From NCBI RefSeq assembly GCF_013304385.1, contig NZ_JAAITU010000043.1:1-34144 (forward strand): DNA of 34,144 nucleotides, given 5' to 3'. Shown here in pieces: positions 7,076 through 13,936 of this stretch. Position 1 is the first letter of the stretch; each line of letters opens with the position of its first letter. This DNA is from Blautia glucerasea (GTDB lineage Bacteria > Bacillota > Clostridia > Lachnospirales > Lachnospiraceae). Position numbers and translations under genes: made by a program. The notes beneath the pieces are model-generated. The model was not told the origin of the DNA and searched no databases. It worked only from the letters and a program-made list of their open reading frames with translations.

Positions 7076-7754
7076 TCACTGTGCCTTTTTCGTCTTGCAT
7101 CCGCATTTCTTCCTTCTGTTCATATAAGCATAAAACTGCTTATGCAATTCCCTCATTTCATCTGGTGCCTTCATAGCATGTTGATACATAAATTTATCTC
7201 CAAAACTGCCATAGATGTATATCCGTTACTTTCTGGTATGGTATATGAGCATGCCTCAATATCTCTGAAAACTGCTTAGTTCTTTCGGATTTATTTCCTG
7301 ATATTTCTGCAAATGTTGTCGGCTGAATCAACCTTGAAATGAGTGCTGCATCAAGGATACCATCATCATTTATACTTCCGCCTGCTCCTGGAAAAGCCGG
7401 TAATATTCTCCCTTTTCCAACAATGTTTTCCCATTTATTGTAACTGTCCAGTGAATTTATCATTGTAACAATCGTATTACTTTTATTATTTTTCAATTCA
7501 GTACGTACTTCATACAGCTGGTTTTCCCGGACAGTAAGCAAGACAAAATCATAAATATCATCGTTTAGTAGTTCTCCAAGAATCCTAATTTCTGCCTTTA
7601 TTACTTCCTGATTTTTCTTATATAGCAATCCATTATTTCTTAAAGCATCAAGTCTTTTACCTCTGGCATAAATACTTGTATCATAACCGGCTTCTGCAAA
7701 TAAAGCTGCATACAAGGAACCGATCACACCCGCACCATAAATCAATATTCTCAT
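7076..7754 (-). pseudogene. Decayed ketopantoate reductase-like (ApbA/PanE) gene
   Basis: NADPH-dependent reductase family. From the ATG at 7754 the frame gives MRILIYGAGVIGSLYAALF, a clear Rossmann GxGxxG start, and continues through PAFPGAGGS to IHLWQFWR, then stops at 7194. In the next frame, 7076-7225 encodes SFGDKFMYQHAMKAPDEM and ends KTKKAQ, which is the usual C-terminal tail of the family. Intact members have about 300-330 residues, whereas the two parts sum to about 225-230. So roughly 80-100 codons of the C-terminal catalytic domain, plus frame, were lost at about 7200-7225. The start lies 19 nt after the ZIP stop, with GAGGAGAGGA in front. It is likely non-functional. Confidence 0.72.
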
Positions 7755-7773
7755 AAGAATCATTCCTCTCCTC

Positions 7774-8556
7774 TTACCCCAGTGCCACATCCAAGATCAT
7801 CATCAAACTAAATCCAAGTGCAAAGAAAAGCGTACCGATATTTGAGTGCTGTCCCTGAGACATTTCCGGAATTAGTTCTTCAACCACGACATATAACATG
7901 GCTCCTGCTGCAAAGCTGAGTAAATATGGTAATGCCGGGATTACCAGCTGTGCGGCAAGAATCGTCAGTACTGCTCCAATCGGTTCAACCACTCCTGAAA
8001 GTACACCTCCCAGAAATGCCTTTTTCTTACTTTCACCCTCTGCCCTAAGCGGCATGGATATAATCGCTCCTTCTGGAAAATTCTGGATAGCAATTCCAAG
8101 TGATAAAGCAAGTGCACTTGTTGCTGTAATCTGTGCATTTTCAGCAAGAAATCCAGCATACATTACACCAACTGCCATACCTTCAGGGATATTATGTAAT
8201 GTAACTGCCAACACCATCATCGTAGTACGGCCAAGTTTGCTTTTCGGTCCCTCTGCCTGATCACTTCCAACATGAAGATGCGGAATCAAGTGATCAAGAG
8301 CGAGTAAAAACAATATACCAATCCAGAACCCAACAACTGCCGGAACAAACGATAAAGCTCCCATATTCTCAGATTGTTTAATAGCCGGAATCAGAAGACT
8401 CCAAATTGAAGCAGAAACCATTATACCCGCTGCAAATCCTGCAAGTGCACGTTGCACGGATTTATTAAGTGTTTGTCTCATAAAAAACACACATGCTGAT
8501 CCTATCGTTGTTCCAACAAACGGAATCAGTATACCTTCAAAAATATTTATTCGCAT
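7774..8556 (-). CDS. ZIP family metal transporter (ZupT/GufA type)
   Basis: Membrane carrier importing divalent metal, usually zinc, with possible manganese or iron. The start at 8556 (MRINIFEGIL) has GGAAGGAAAATATA upstream; the longer frame from 8598 lacks such a site. It has 260 residues and about eight spans. The metal path is seen in HNIPEG and QNFPEG, the paired signatures of transmembrane helices 4 and 5, and in VVEELIPEM near the end. A short histidine-bearing loop HLIPHLHVGSDQ lies between early helices. It heads the minus-strand operon 8556-5702 and has a DtxR-like palindrome at 8694-8709 about 140 bp upstream, which would tie it to metal status. Confidence 0.88.
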   Translation of the reverse strand: MRINIFEGILIPFVGTTIGSACVFFMRQTLNKSVQRALAGFAAGIMVSASIWSLLIPAIKQSENMGALSFVPAVVGFWIGILFLLALDHLIPHLHVGSDQAEGPKSKLGRTTMMVLAVTLHNIPEGMAVGVMYAGFLAENAQITATSALALSLGIAIQNFPEGAIISMPLRAEGESKKKAFLGGVLSGVVEPIGAVLTILAAQLVIPALPYLLSFAAGAMLYVVVEELIPEMSQGQHSNIGTLFFALGFSLMMILDVALG

Positions 8557-8693
8557 TATATTTTCCTTCCATATATGCTCGAAAAAATTCATTGGCAAAA
8601 ATAATTATCTTCAGCGGTATAGTATTAGTTCTATAGCTTATTGATTATATTGCCTAATATCTGTTATTCTATAATTTTTCATACTTTCATTAC

Positions 8694-8709
8694 GTTAGCT
8701 TTAACTAAC
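8694..8709. promoter_or_regulatory. Palindrome resembling a DtxR-family metalloregulator box
   Basis: GTTAG-N6-CTAAC is a perfect inverted repeat about 140 bp upstream of the ZIP gene. DtxR/IdeR-type boxes have a TTAG-N6-CTAA core, which this contains. A weak leftward -10 (TATAAT near 8646-8651) lies between it and the gene. Assignment is by pattern only. Confidence 0.4.
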
Positions 8710-8723
8710 TGTCTAGTATAAAG

Positions 8724-8763
8724 AAAACCGTGCAAAAAGCAAACTGTAATTTCACACGGTTTT
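8724..8763. terminator. Bidirectional terminator
   Basis: AAAACCGTG (8724-8732) pairs with CACGGTTTT (8755-8763), giving T-runs on both strands. It lies 50 nt downstream of the CooC pseudogene and so would end the minus-strand CooC transcript ahead of the ZIP promoter. Confidence 0.7.
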
Positions 8764-8812
8764 ATTATGCTTAAGTATATCACTTAAGTAATCATATAAC
8801 AATATATTTCTT

Positions 8813-9352
8813 TCAAAAATTTACAAAATGGGCGGTGGAATTTACTCTTTCACACAATAATGTTATGGTTGTATCTCCTTCTGACAGCAGTACTGTAAAA
8901 ATAGCATAATTTGCAACAACCCTTACTTTCTTTACCCCCAGTTCTTCTGCCAGACGCTTTACGTTTCTATAAGTCTGAACACTTCTGGCTCCCGGCTCTA
9001 TCACAACGATAAACTGATCCATGCCTTCTGTTGTCCCTCTTCCAAGATGTTCCAAACCTGCTTCCATATCCAGCAGCACAACATCCTCTCAGTGCAGAAT
9101 AAGATTATTGATGATCCGTTTAAGCATTACATTTTCCCCTACTGTCAGATGTTTGATAAATTACTTTAAAATACTATTCATTGTGCAGGCACAGCCTTCA
9201 TTTGCCTGATGTATTTTTCCACTGGAAATAAGCATCACGCCATTGTTTCGTGAAATATATTCTTCGGGTATCTCATTCAATGTAAATGGTTCCGAATAGA
9301 ACTTTTTTGCAAATGCAGACAACTTCACAGTATCAAGATTGCTCCAACTCAC
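8813..9352 (-). pseudogene. Decayed second CooC-type ATPase with two in-frame stops
   Basis: Remnant of a paralogue of the intact CooC gene just upstream. One frame, broken by TAA at 9163 and TGA near 9094, reads SGKIHQANEGCACTMNSILK, stop, FIKHLTVGENVMLKRIINNL, stop, then DMEAGLEHLGRGTTEGMDQF and IEPGARSVQTYRNVKRLAEE. These are the CxC motif, Walker B-like DMEAG and C-terminal motifs of the CooC/AcsF family. The P-loop half (about 60-80 residues) is missing, and after VVAN the text departs from the family. The fragment begins with a GTG that overlaps the stop of the intact gene, so the two were once a translationally coupled pair. It cannot bind ATP as it stands. Confidence 0.75.
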
Positions 9353-10119
9353 AATCCTAACTTCTTTACAATTTCTCCCAGTGCACCTCTTACAGGAGAA
9401 TCTTTCGGAAGCTGTATGATTGGCTTTCCATCACAGTCATACTGATATACCTGATCATCATGTGGTACAACCCCTAACAGTTCCAGTCCCTGATTTCGGA
9501 TTTCTTCCAGAGTTCCGGCATCCAGTTTTCCATCTGGAACACGATTCACGATTAATCCAGTTTTCTGTGGTTTAAAGTTTAACTCCTTCATCAGCTTTGC
9601 AATACGTCCGGCTGCCTGAACACCTCTTCTGGAACAGTCACTTACAAGAATCGCAACTTCCATCATTGGCAGGATTCCTCTGCTGATGTGTTCCATACCC
9701 GCTTCGTTATCAACCACAATATATGGATAATGGCTTTGCAGTTTCTGAACCTGGGTCTGCACAAGACCATTTACAAAACAATAGCAGCCCTGTCCCTGGG
9801 TTCGCCCCATTACCATCAAATCATAATCGTCTTCTTCTGCAATTGCATCGGAAAGACGCATCTCCAGATAAGCCTGTTTTGTCATTCCTGCCGGAATCTG
9901 ATATCGCGGATCAACTCCTGCACGTTCAATCTCTTCTCTCAGCTCTCCCAGTGTAATCTCCGGTTCAACGCCGAGCACTTCATTCAAATTCGCATTTGCA
10001 TCTGCATCTACAGCTAAAACCGGATGTTTTCCATTTTCACATAAGTATTGAATCAACAACCCACAAAGGGTTGTTTTCCCTACACCGCCTTTTCCTGATA
10101 CAGCAATTACATGTCCCAT
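9349..10119 (-). CDS. cooC: CooC/AcsF-type nickel-insertion ATPase for carbon monoxide dehydrogenase/acetyl-CoA synthase
   Basis: MinD-like ATPase of 256 residues that loads nickel into the active clusters of CODH/ACS enzymes of the Wood-Ljungdahl pathway. The deviant Walker A is SGKGGVGKTT at residues 8-17. The CxC metal/dimer motif is GCYCF with Cys112 and Cys114, and the Walker B region is VVDNEAGMEHISRG. These are the standard landmarks of the family. AGGAGG lies 6 nt before the ATG. It is transcribed leftward from a promoter with TTGTAA, 16 bp and TATAAT that overlaps the divergent operator at 10178-10198. No CODH/ACS structural gene is in the window. The paralogue downstream is dead, so either the pathway is lost or this copy suffices. 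Confidence 0.82.
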   Translation of the reverse strand: MGHVIAVSGKGGVGKTTLCGLLIQYLCENGKHPVLAVDADANANLNEVLGVEPEITLGELREEIERAGVDPRYQIPAGMTKQAYLEMRLSDAIAEEDDYDLMVMGRTQGQGCYCFVNGLVQTQVQKLQSHYPYIVVDNEAGMEHISRGILPMMEVAILVSDCSRRGVQAAGRIAKLMKELNFKPQKTGLIVNRVPDGKLDAGTLEEIRNQGLELLGVVPHDDQVYQYDCDGKPIIQLPKDSPVRGALGEIVKKLGL

Positions 10120-10149
10120 GTTTTACCTCCTAATATTCTGAACAATCTG

Positions 10150-10198
10150 TTGACTTTTTCTTTAAATCTTATTATAGTTGTTACTATATAAATTACAA
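10150..10198. promoter_or_regulatory. Divergent promoter pair with TTGTTA-N9-TTACAA operator (TetR/cooC side)
   Basis: Rightward: TTGACT (10150-10155), 17 bp, TATAGT (10173-10178). Leftward: TTGTAA, 16 bp, TATAAT on the minus strand. The inverted repeat TTGTTA-N9-TTACAA (10178-10198, one mismatch) overlaps the rightward -10 and the leftward -35, so a bound repressor would block both directions. The same arrangement recurs at 11851-11899. Confidence 0.65.
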
Positions 10199-10287
10199 TA
10201 ATCAATCTGTGAGATTTGTATGGCTACTCAACAAATCAGAAAAATTGTTGAGGAATCATATGATACCAAATAATACAGGAGTATATA

Positions 10288-10936
10288 ATGTCAGAAAAAA
10301 CGAGAAAACAAGATCGCCGTACCCGCTATACCAAGCAAACCATAAAAGATACTTTCTTAGAATTGTTAAAGCAGAAAAGTTTTACGAAAATTACAGTTAC
10401 AGAGATCTGCAAAAATGCTGAAATCAACCGTGGCACTTTTTATCTTCATTATTACGATATCCATGACGTGTTGGAAGATATTTTTAAATGATATAACACA
10501 GGATATGAAAACAACGGTAGAACATTTATTTTGCCCAAACCAGAAAAACTGTTCCTATCCCTTCTGCCAAAAGATTCAGATGGAAACAAAATACAGATCT
10601 CTGTTTCTGGATGATACAATTGCTCCCATTCTTCTGGAAAAAATAGCAGAAAATACAAAAGAAGGCTATGTGACCTGGCTTATGTCACACAGCCTCCTGA
10701 CCTTTGAGCAGGCAGAATCGGTTTTTTATTTTCAAATGAATGGCTGTCTTTCCATCAACAGACTGATGCTCCGCAATCACTGTAATGACTGGAAACAGAT
10801 TCAGACAACAATTGACAAATTTATCAAAGCCGGACTGGAAAGTTTTCTGATTCATGATCAGAGGGAAGAAAATGCTTCCGATAATTTTTGCAGCAAAATT
10901 TCTCCAACTGTTACCGCATCTTCTACACTTAGATAA
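10288..10936 (+). pseudogene. TetR/AcrR-family regulator, frameshifted
   Basis: The ATG at 10288, preceded by AGGAG, opens a typical TetR N-terminus: TKQTIKDTFLELLKQKSFTK then ITVTEICKNAEINRGTFYLH, the helix-turn-helix. The frame stops after DVLEDIFK at 10491. The +1 frame carries on with NDITQDMKTTVEHLF through to 10936 and contains a normal ligand-binding domain. Removing one A in the TTTTTAAA run near 10485 joins both parts into one protein of about 215 residues. The slip sits in a homopolymer, so a sequencing error or programmed slippage is possible as well as true loss. The 3' end runs 79 bp into the convergent DUF3786 gene. Confidence 0.75.
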
Positions 10937-11484
10937 TGATCGGCATGATCCTGAAGAAATATTTTGCCAGATACAGGAAATTCTTCATCTGCAAACCATA
11001 CCTTTAAAATTACCGGATATCTTGGCAGAACTGGAAAAACAGCACACAAATCCGCCTTTGTCTCTGTGAATTCTGCACCTAGGTTTTTACATGCTTTCTG
11101 AATCATCTCAGGATCTTTATCCCGCAAAAGCTTTTCCAGTTTCTGCTCTGCAGTCTGATCAAACTTGGTTCCTCGAATCAATCCATCTTTCAGGTTACCA
11201 AAAGTAATGAGCTTCTGTGAACCTTCTGTTCCATCGGCCATATCCAGATAATGTAGCAATGTCAGATAATGCCATTGGTCCATGTTTGAGTTAATACAAA
11301 ACTCAGGGAGTTGAATTTCAATCGTTTCATAAAAACTCAGTACTTCAAGCACATTTCGGCTGCTATGAAAAACAGCCCCACTTTTTGCAGCAAGATCCTC
11401 TCCGGAACGATTTTGCAGCCGTTTTACTGCTGCCTGCAACATTTCCTGAAATGCACGATTTTCTGTTTGATTTTTGTATTCCAT
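10858..11484 (-). CDS. DUF3786 domain protein
   Basis: Soluble protein of 208 residues resembling the DUF3786 family, which is common in acetogens and other strict anaerobes and often lies near CODH/ACS or corrinoid genes. Visible family-like traits are SGAVFHSS, LLHYLDMADGTEGSQKLITF, LPRYPVILKVWFADEEFPVSGKIFLQ and the C-terminal HYLSVEDAVTVGEILLQKL; no catalytic motif or metal-binding cluster stands out. Function is unknown. Proximity to cooC suggests a link with one-carbon metabolism. AGGAGAG lies close upstream of the ATG. The last 79 bp overlap the end of the TetR reading frame on the other strand. Confidence 0.65.
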   Translation of the reverse strand: MEYKNQTENRAFQEMLQAAVKRLQNRSGEDLAAKSGAVFHSSRNVLEVLSFYETIEIQLPEFCINSNMDQWHYLTLLHYLDMADGTEGSQKLITFGNLKDGLIRGTKFDQTAEQKLEKLLRDKDPEMIQKACKNLGAEFTETKADLCAVFPVLPRYPVILKVWFADEEFPVSGKIFLQDHADHYLSVEDAVTVGEILLQKLSEAFSSL

Positions 11485-11560
11485 AAGCTCTCCTTTGTGA
11501 ACATTTATAGTATCATGTAATAATCAATATTTATATAAGAATTATGGTATTCTCATAAAT

Positions 11561-11785
11561 CTAACTTTGTCCGGATTCTCTTTCATCCATTACCTCAGTC
11601 ATAGTTTCATAATCTTTTCCACAAAAACAGCAATTCGGGCATGTTGGACATGGCCATCCCTTATTCTTAAATCTGCATACATCTAAATGCCGGTATGCTC
11701 TTAATAAGTTTGCTTCATATTCTTCTTTATACTGTGAAACTTCCCTGTTTTCACGATAATAAAGGTGATACATTTTTTTAGTCAT
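11561..11785 (-). CDS. Small cysteine-rich protein, YgbA-like (nitrous oxide-stimulated promoter family)
   Basis: A 74-residue protein with the pattern LLRAYRHLDVCRFKNKGWPC, then PTCPNCCFC and ETMTEVM. The spacing of the AY-x-HLDxC stretch, the CxxCxxCxxC-like cluster and the final MxEVM resembles YgbA of E. coli, which belongs to the nitric-oxide-responsive regulon there. The cysteines suggest metal or redox binding. It is shorter than usual relatives (about 100-120 residues), lacking some N-terminal sequence. It faces an Rrf2-family regulator across a shared operator, which parallels the NsrR (Rrf2)-ygbA link in enterobacteria. The family call is tentative. Confidence 0.45.
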   Translation of the reverse strand: MTKKMYHLYYRENREVSQYKEEYEANLLRAYRHLDVCRFKNKGWPCPTCPNCCFCGKDYETMTEVMDERESGQS

Positions 11786-11816
11786 ATGTTTTTTGATTCT
11801 TGTGTATAAATAGCAT
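11778..11816 (-). other. Possible 12-codon leader peptide overlapping the cysteine-rich gene
   Basis: GGAGG (11828-11832) precedes, at 11 nt, an ATG whose frame reads MLFIHKNQKTYD and stops at 11778. This stop overlaps the ATG of the 74-residue gene by 8 bp, and that gene has no good ribosome site of its own. It could be a coupling leader or the trace of a frameshift near the original start. Confidence 0.3.
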
Positions 11817-11850
11817 ATGCTACGAATCCTCCGTAAGTTTCATTACTATG

Positions 11851-11899
11851 TTGACTTTTCCTTTAATCCCCATTATAGTTGTAATTATATTATTTACAA
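11851..11899. promoter_or_regulatory. Divergent promoter pair with TTGTAA-N9-TTACAA operator (Rrf2/YgbA-like side)
   Basis: Rightward: TTGACT (11851-11856), 17 bp, TATAGT (11874-11879). Leftward: TTGTAA, 16 bp, TATAAT. The perfect inverted repeat TTGTAA-N9-TTACAA spans 11879-11899. The geometry is identical to 10150-10198, and the flanking 50 bp are similar, pointing to duplication or a shared regulator. Confidence 0.68.
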
Positions 11900-12044
11900 T
11901 CATCAAAACATTAAAAATGTACAGTTTATCAACACATTAAAAAGAACTGTTGAGAACTTAGGATGTATTAACAAACCAGAAATATTTTCACCCCAAAAAC
12001 GTGAAAACAAGATCATTATATCATACTACAAGGAGTTTCTTATC

Positions 12045-12509
12045 ATGAAATACTCAACGAAATTAAGTGATACTGTTCATGTGATGGTTCTGATTGCTAT
12101 TAACCAGGAAAAATCCCTCTCCAGTGCCTCAATTGCAGAAAGTGTCCATACAAATCCCGGCTTTGTACGCCAGCTTATGTTAAAACTAAAAAAAGCGGGA
12201 CTTATGACCAGTGTAGCCGGACATGCCCGTCCTTCTCTTTCAAAACCAGCAGATCAGATTACATTGCTGGATATTTATAAAGCAGTTGAAGGTGATAAAC
12301 CATTGCTTCATTTAGATACTCATACCAATCCAGATTGTGGCGTTGGCATTAACATTCAGTTATCTTTGCAGGGATTTTATAATGAAATTCAAAAGGCTGC
12401 CGAAGAAAAAATGAATACGATTACTTTACAGGATATCATAGATACCTACTATCAGCGGACATCTATAGAAAATAACTTACAGGTAACTGTTCAGAACCCC
12501 ATTAGTTAA
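12045..12509 (+). CDS. Rrf2-family transcriptional regulator (YwnA-like)
   Basis: DNA-binding protein of 154 residues. The start at 12045 is chosen for AAGGAG upstream and for the family N-terminus MKYSTKLSDTVHVMVLIA. The winged helix covers about residues 1-65, with the recognition helix around NPGFVRQLMLKLKKAG and the wing VAGHARPSLSKP, then ITLLDIYKAVEG. Iron-sulfur Rrf2 members such as IscR and NsrR use three clustered cysteines; here only one Cys is present (NPDCGVG), so an iron-sulfur cluster of that kind is unlikely and the protein looks closer to YwnA/CymR-like members. The 165-bp 5' leader after the promoter is unusually long. It probably binds the operator at 11879-11899. Confidence 0.82.
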   Translation: MKYSTKLSDTVHVMVLIAINQEKSLSSASIAESVHTNPGFVRQLMLKLKKAGLMTSVAGHARPSLSKPADQITLLDIYKAVEGDKPLLHLDTHTNPDCGVGINIQLSLQGFYNEIQKAAEEKMNTITLQDIIDTYYQRTSIENNLQVTVQNPIS

Positions 12510-12526
12510 ACAGAAACACAAATATC

Positions 12527-12558
12527 AAAAAACCGAGGACTGTTCCCCGGTTTTTCTT
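12527..12558 (+). terminator. Terminator after the Rrf2 gene
   Basis: AAAACCGAGG pairs with CCCCGGTTTT (one A/C mismatch), then TTTCTTTT. It lies 18 nt after the Rrf2 stop. Confidence 0.8.
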
Positions 12559-12583
12559 TTCGTCTTAACTATTTATAATCCTT

Positions 12584-12739
12584 TTACATTTCCCTGATTA
12601 TCTTCAAAAAAGCCCAGATATACGTATTGTATTCAAACTGCCTGTCTATATCTGTTTTCTCTTTTCTCTTCCAGAATCCGAAAATATCATTGTACCGCTT
12701 CACCATATGGTTAGCCAGCCAACTGAATAACTGATGCTT
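12584..12739 (-). pseudogene. C-terminal fragment of an unidentified gene
   Basis: A minus-strand frame without a start reads about 51 codons to a TAA at 12584, beginning just after a stop. It includes SWLANHMVKRYNDIFGFWKR and RQFEYNTYIWAFFKIIREM. The even composition and aromatic-rich text look protein-like and unlike the neighbouring noncoding DNA, but I do not recognise the family. It may be the tail of a deleted gene. It lies directly behind iadA on the same strand. Confidence 0.3.
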
Positions 12740-12755
12740 CTAACACCAATATACT

Positions 12756-13907
12756 TTATTTTGCATAAACTGTATTCCCTTTTGCAATTACTTCAACAAG
12801 CTGAAGTTCCTGGTCAAGAATACAAAGATCAGCATCGTAGCCTTCTTCAACCTTACCTTTTCCTTTGAGACGAAGAATATCTGCTGGATTAGATGTAATT
12901 GTAGAAATCGCTATTTCTAAAGGAATTTCTGTTTTAAATACACATTCCTTTACTTCCTTCAGAAGGCAGCTGGACTGTCCAACACCCATTCCAAGGAATT
13001 CGCCATCACTACTGTACATCGGAAGGCTTCCCTGTCCATCAGAAGAAATAGTCATGCGGTCAGGCCTTACTCCTGCATCTAACATCCGTTTGATACCATT
13101 ACATACACGTACCTCATCACAGATAGTTTCCCAATAGTCAATATCTTCATTTCCGGTAAAGTCTACTGCTCCGCCTTTCAGCGCATACTCAATCGACTTG
13201 CAGAAAAGCATCTCATTTCGATTGATATGTGTTGGCAATATTTGAGAAGCCGGGATCTCTGTCTCATCTACCACTCGTTCAATAAGATCTAAGCATCTGG
13301 GACTGTCGCCAAGATGAACATTTACAATACCAGCTTTCCCGGAAAGAACACCACCAAGTCTTGTATCCGCAACGACACGTGCAAATTCCTCAAAAGTTGG
13401 CTGTGAAGAACGATGATCAGAGATCGCGATTTCTCCAGTTCCAACAATTTCCTGAATCATCATAATATCTTTCACAATACTGTCAGTCAACGTGCGAACC
13501 GGAATCTGATAACTGCCTGTATAACAGTATGCAGACATTCCCTGCTCATTCAATCCTTTGGTCTTTGCAACCAGTGCACACATATCACGACCGATTCCAT
13601 CTGTTCCAAGACAACCAACAACTGTTGTTACTCCAAACTTCGTAAGTCCTTCCATAGTTGCTTCCGGAGTACGATTGGCGAATCCACCTTCACCACCGCC
13701 TCCGAGTGCATGAACATGACTATCAATGAATCCCGGAGTTAAAAGTAACCCCTCTCCATTGATCATTTCTGCCTCAGAAAGAAATCCGTCTGTAGATATA
13801 GAACCTGCATCTTTAATCTTGACAATCTTATCATTAATTGTAAGTACGTCTTTTTTCCCCAGATGCTGCGGGGCATAAACATCAATATTCTGAATTAATT
13901 TCATCAT
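12756..13907 (-). CDS. iadA: Isoaspartyl dipeptidase (beta-aspartyl peptidase)
   Basis: Amidohydrolase-fold metallopeptidase that splits beta-aspartyl dipeptides formed by protein ageing. It has 383 residues, close to the 390 of E. coli IadA. Metal and substrate motifs are DSHVH (64-66), ISDHRSSQ (163-170), VNVHLGDS (His198), LPTHINRNE (His227) and SSDGQGS (Asp290). The glycine loop LGGGGEGGF follows HVH. At the position where E. coli IadA has the carboxylated Lys (…GVK-x-AISDHR) this protein has GEIAISDHR, i.e. Glu159, which would bridge the two metals without carboxylation. The gene is 29 bp downstream of the YfcC permease, probably one operon for uptake and cleavage. Confidence 0.9.
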   Translation of the reverse strand: MMKLIQNIDVYAPQHLGKKDVLTINDKIVKIKDAGSISTDGFLSEAEMINGEGLLLTPGFIDSHVHALGGGGEGGFANRTPEATMEGLTKFGVTTVVGCLGTDGIGRDMCALVAKTKGLNEQGMSAYCYTGSYQIPVRTLTDSIVKDIMMIQEIVGTGEIAISDHRSSQPTFEEFARVVADTRLGGVLSGKAGIVNVHLGDSPRCLDLIERVVDETEIPASQILPTHINRNEMLFCKSIEYALKGGAVDFTGNEDIDYWETICDEVRVCNGIKRMLDAGVRPDRMTISSDGQGSLPMYSSDGEFLGMGVGQSSCLLKEVKECVFKTEIPLEIAISTITSNPADILRLKGKGKVEEGYDADLCILDQELQLVEVIAKGNTVYAK

Positions 13908-13936
13908 AAACCACTCCTAATTATCAAATGCATATT

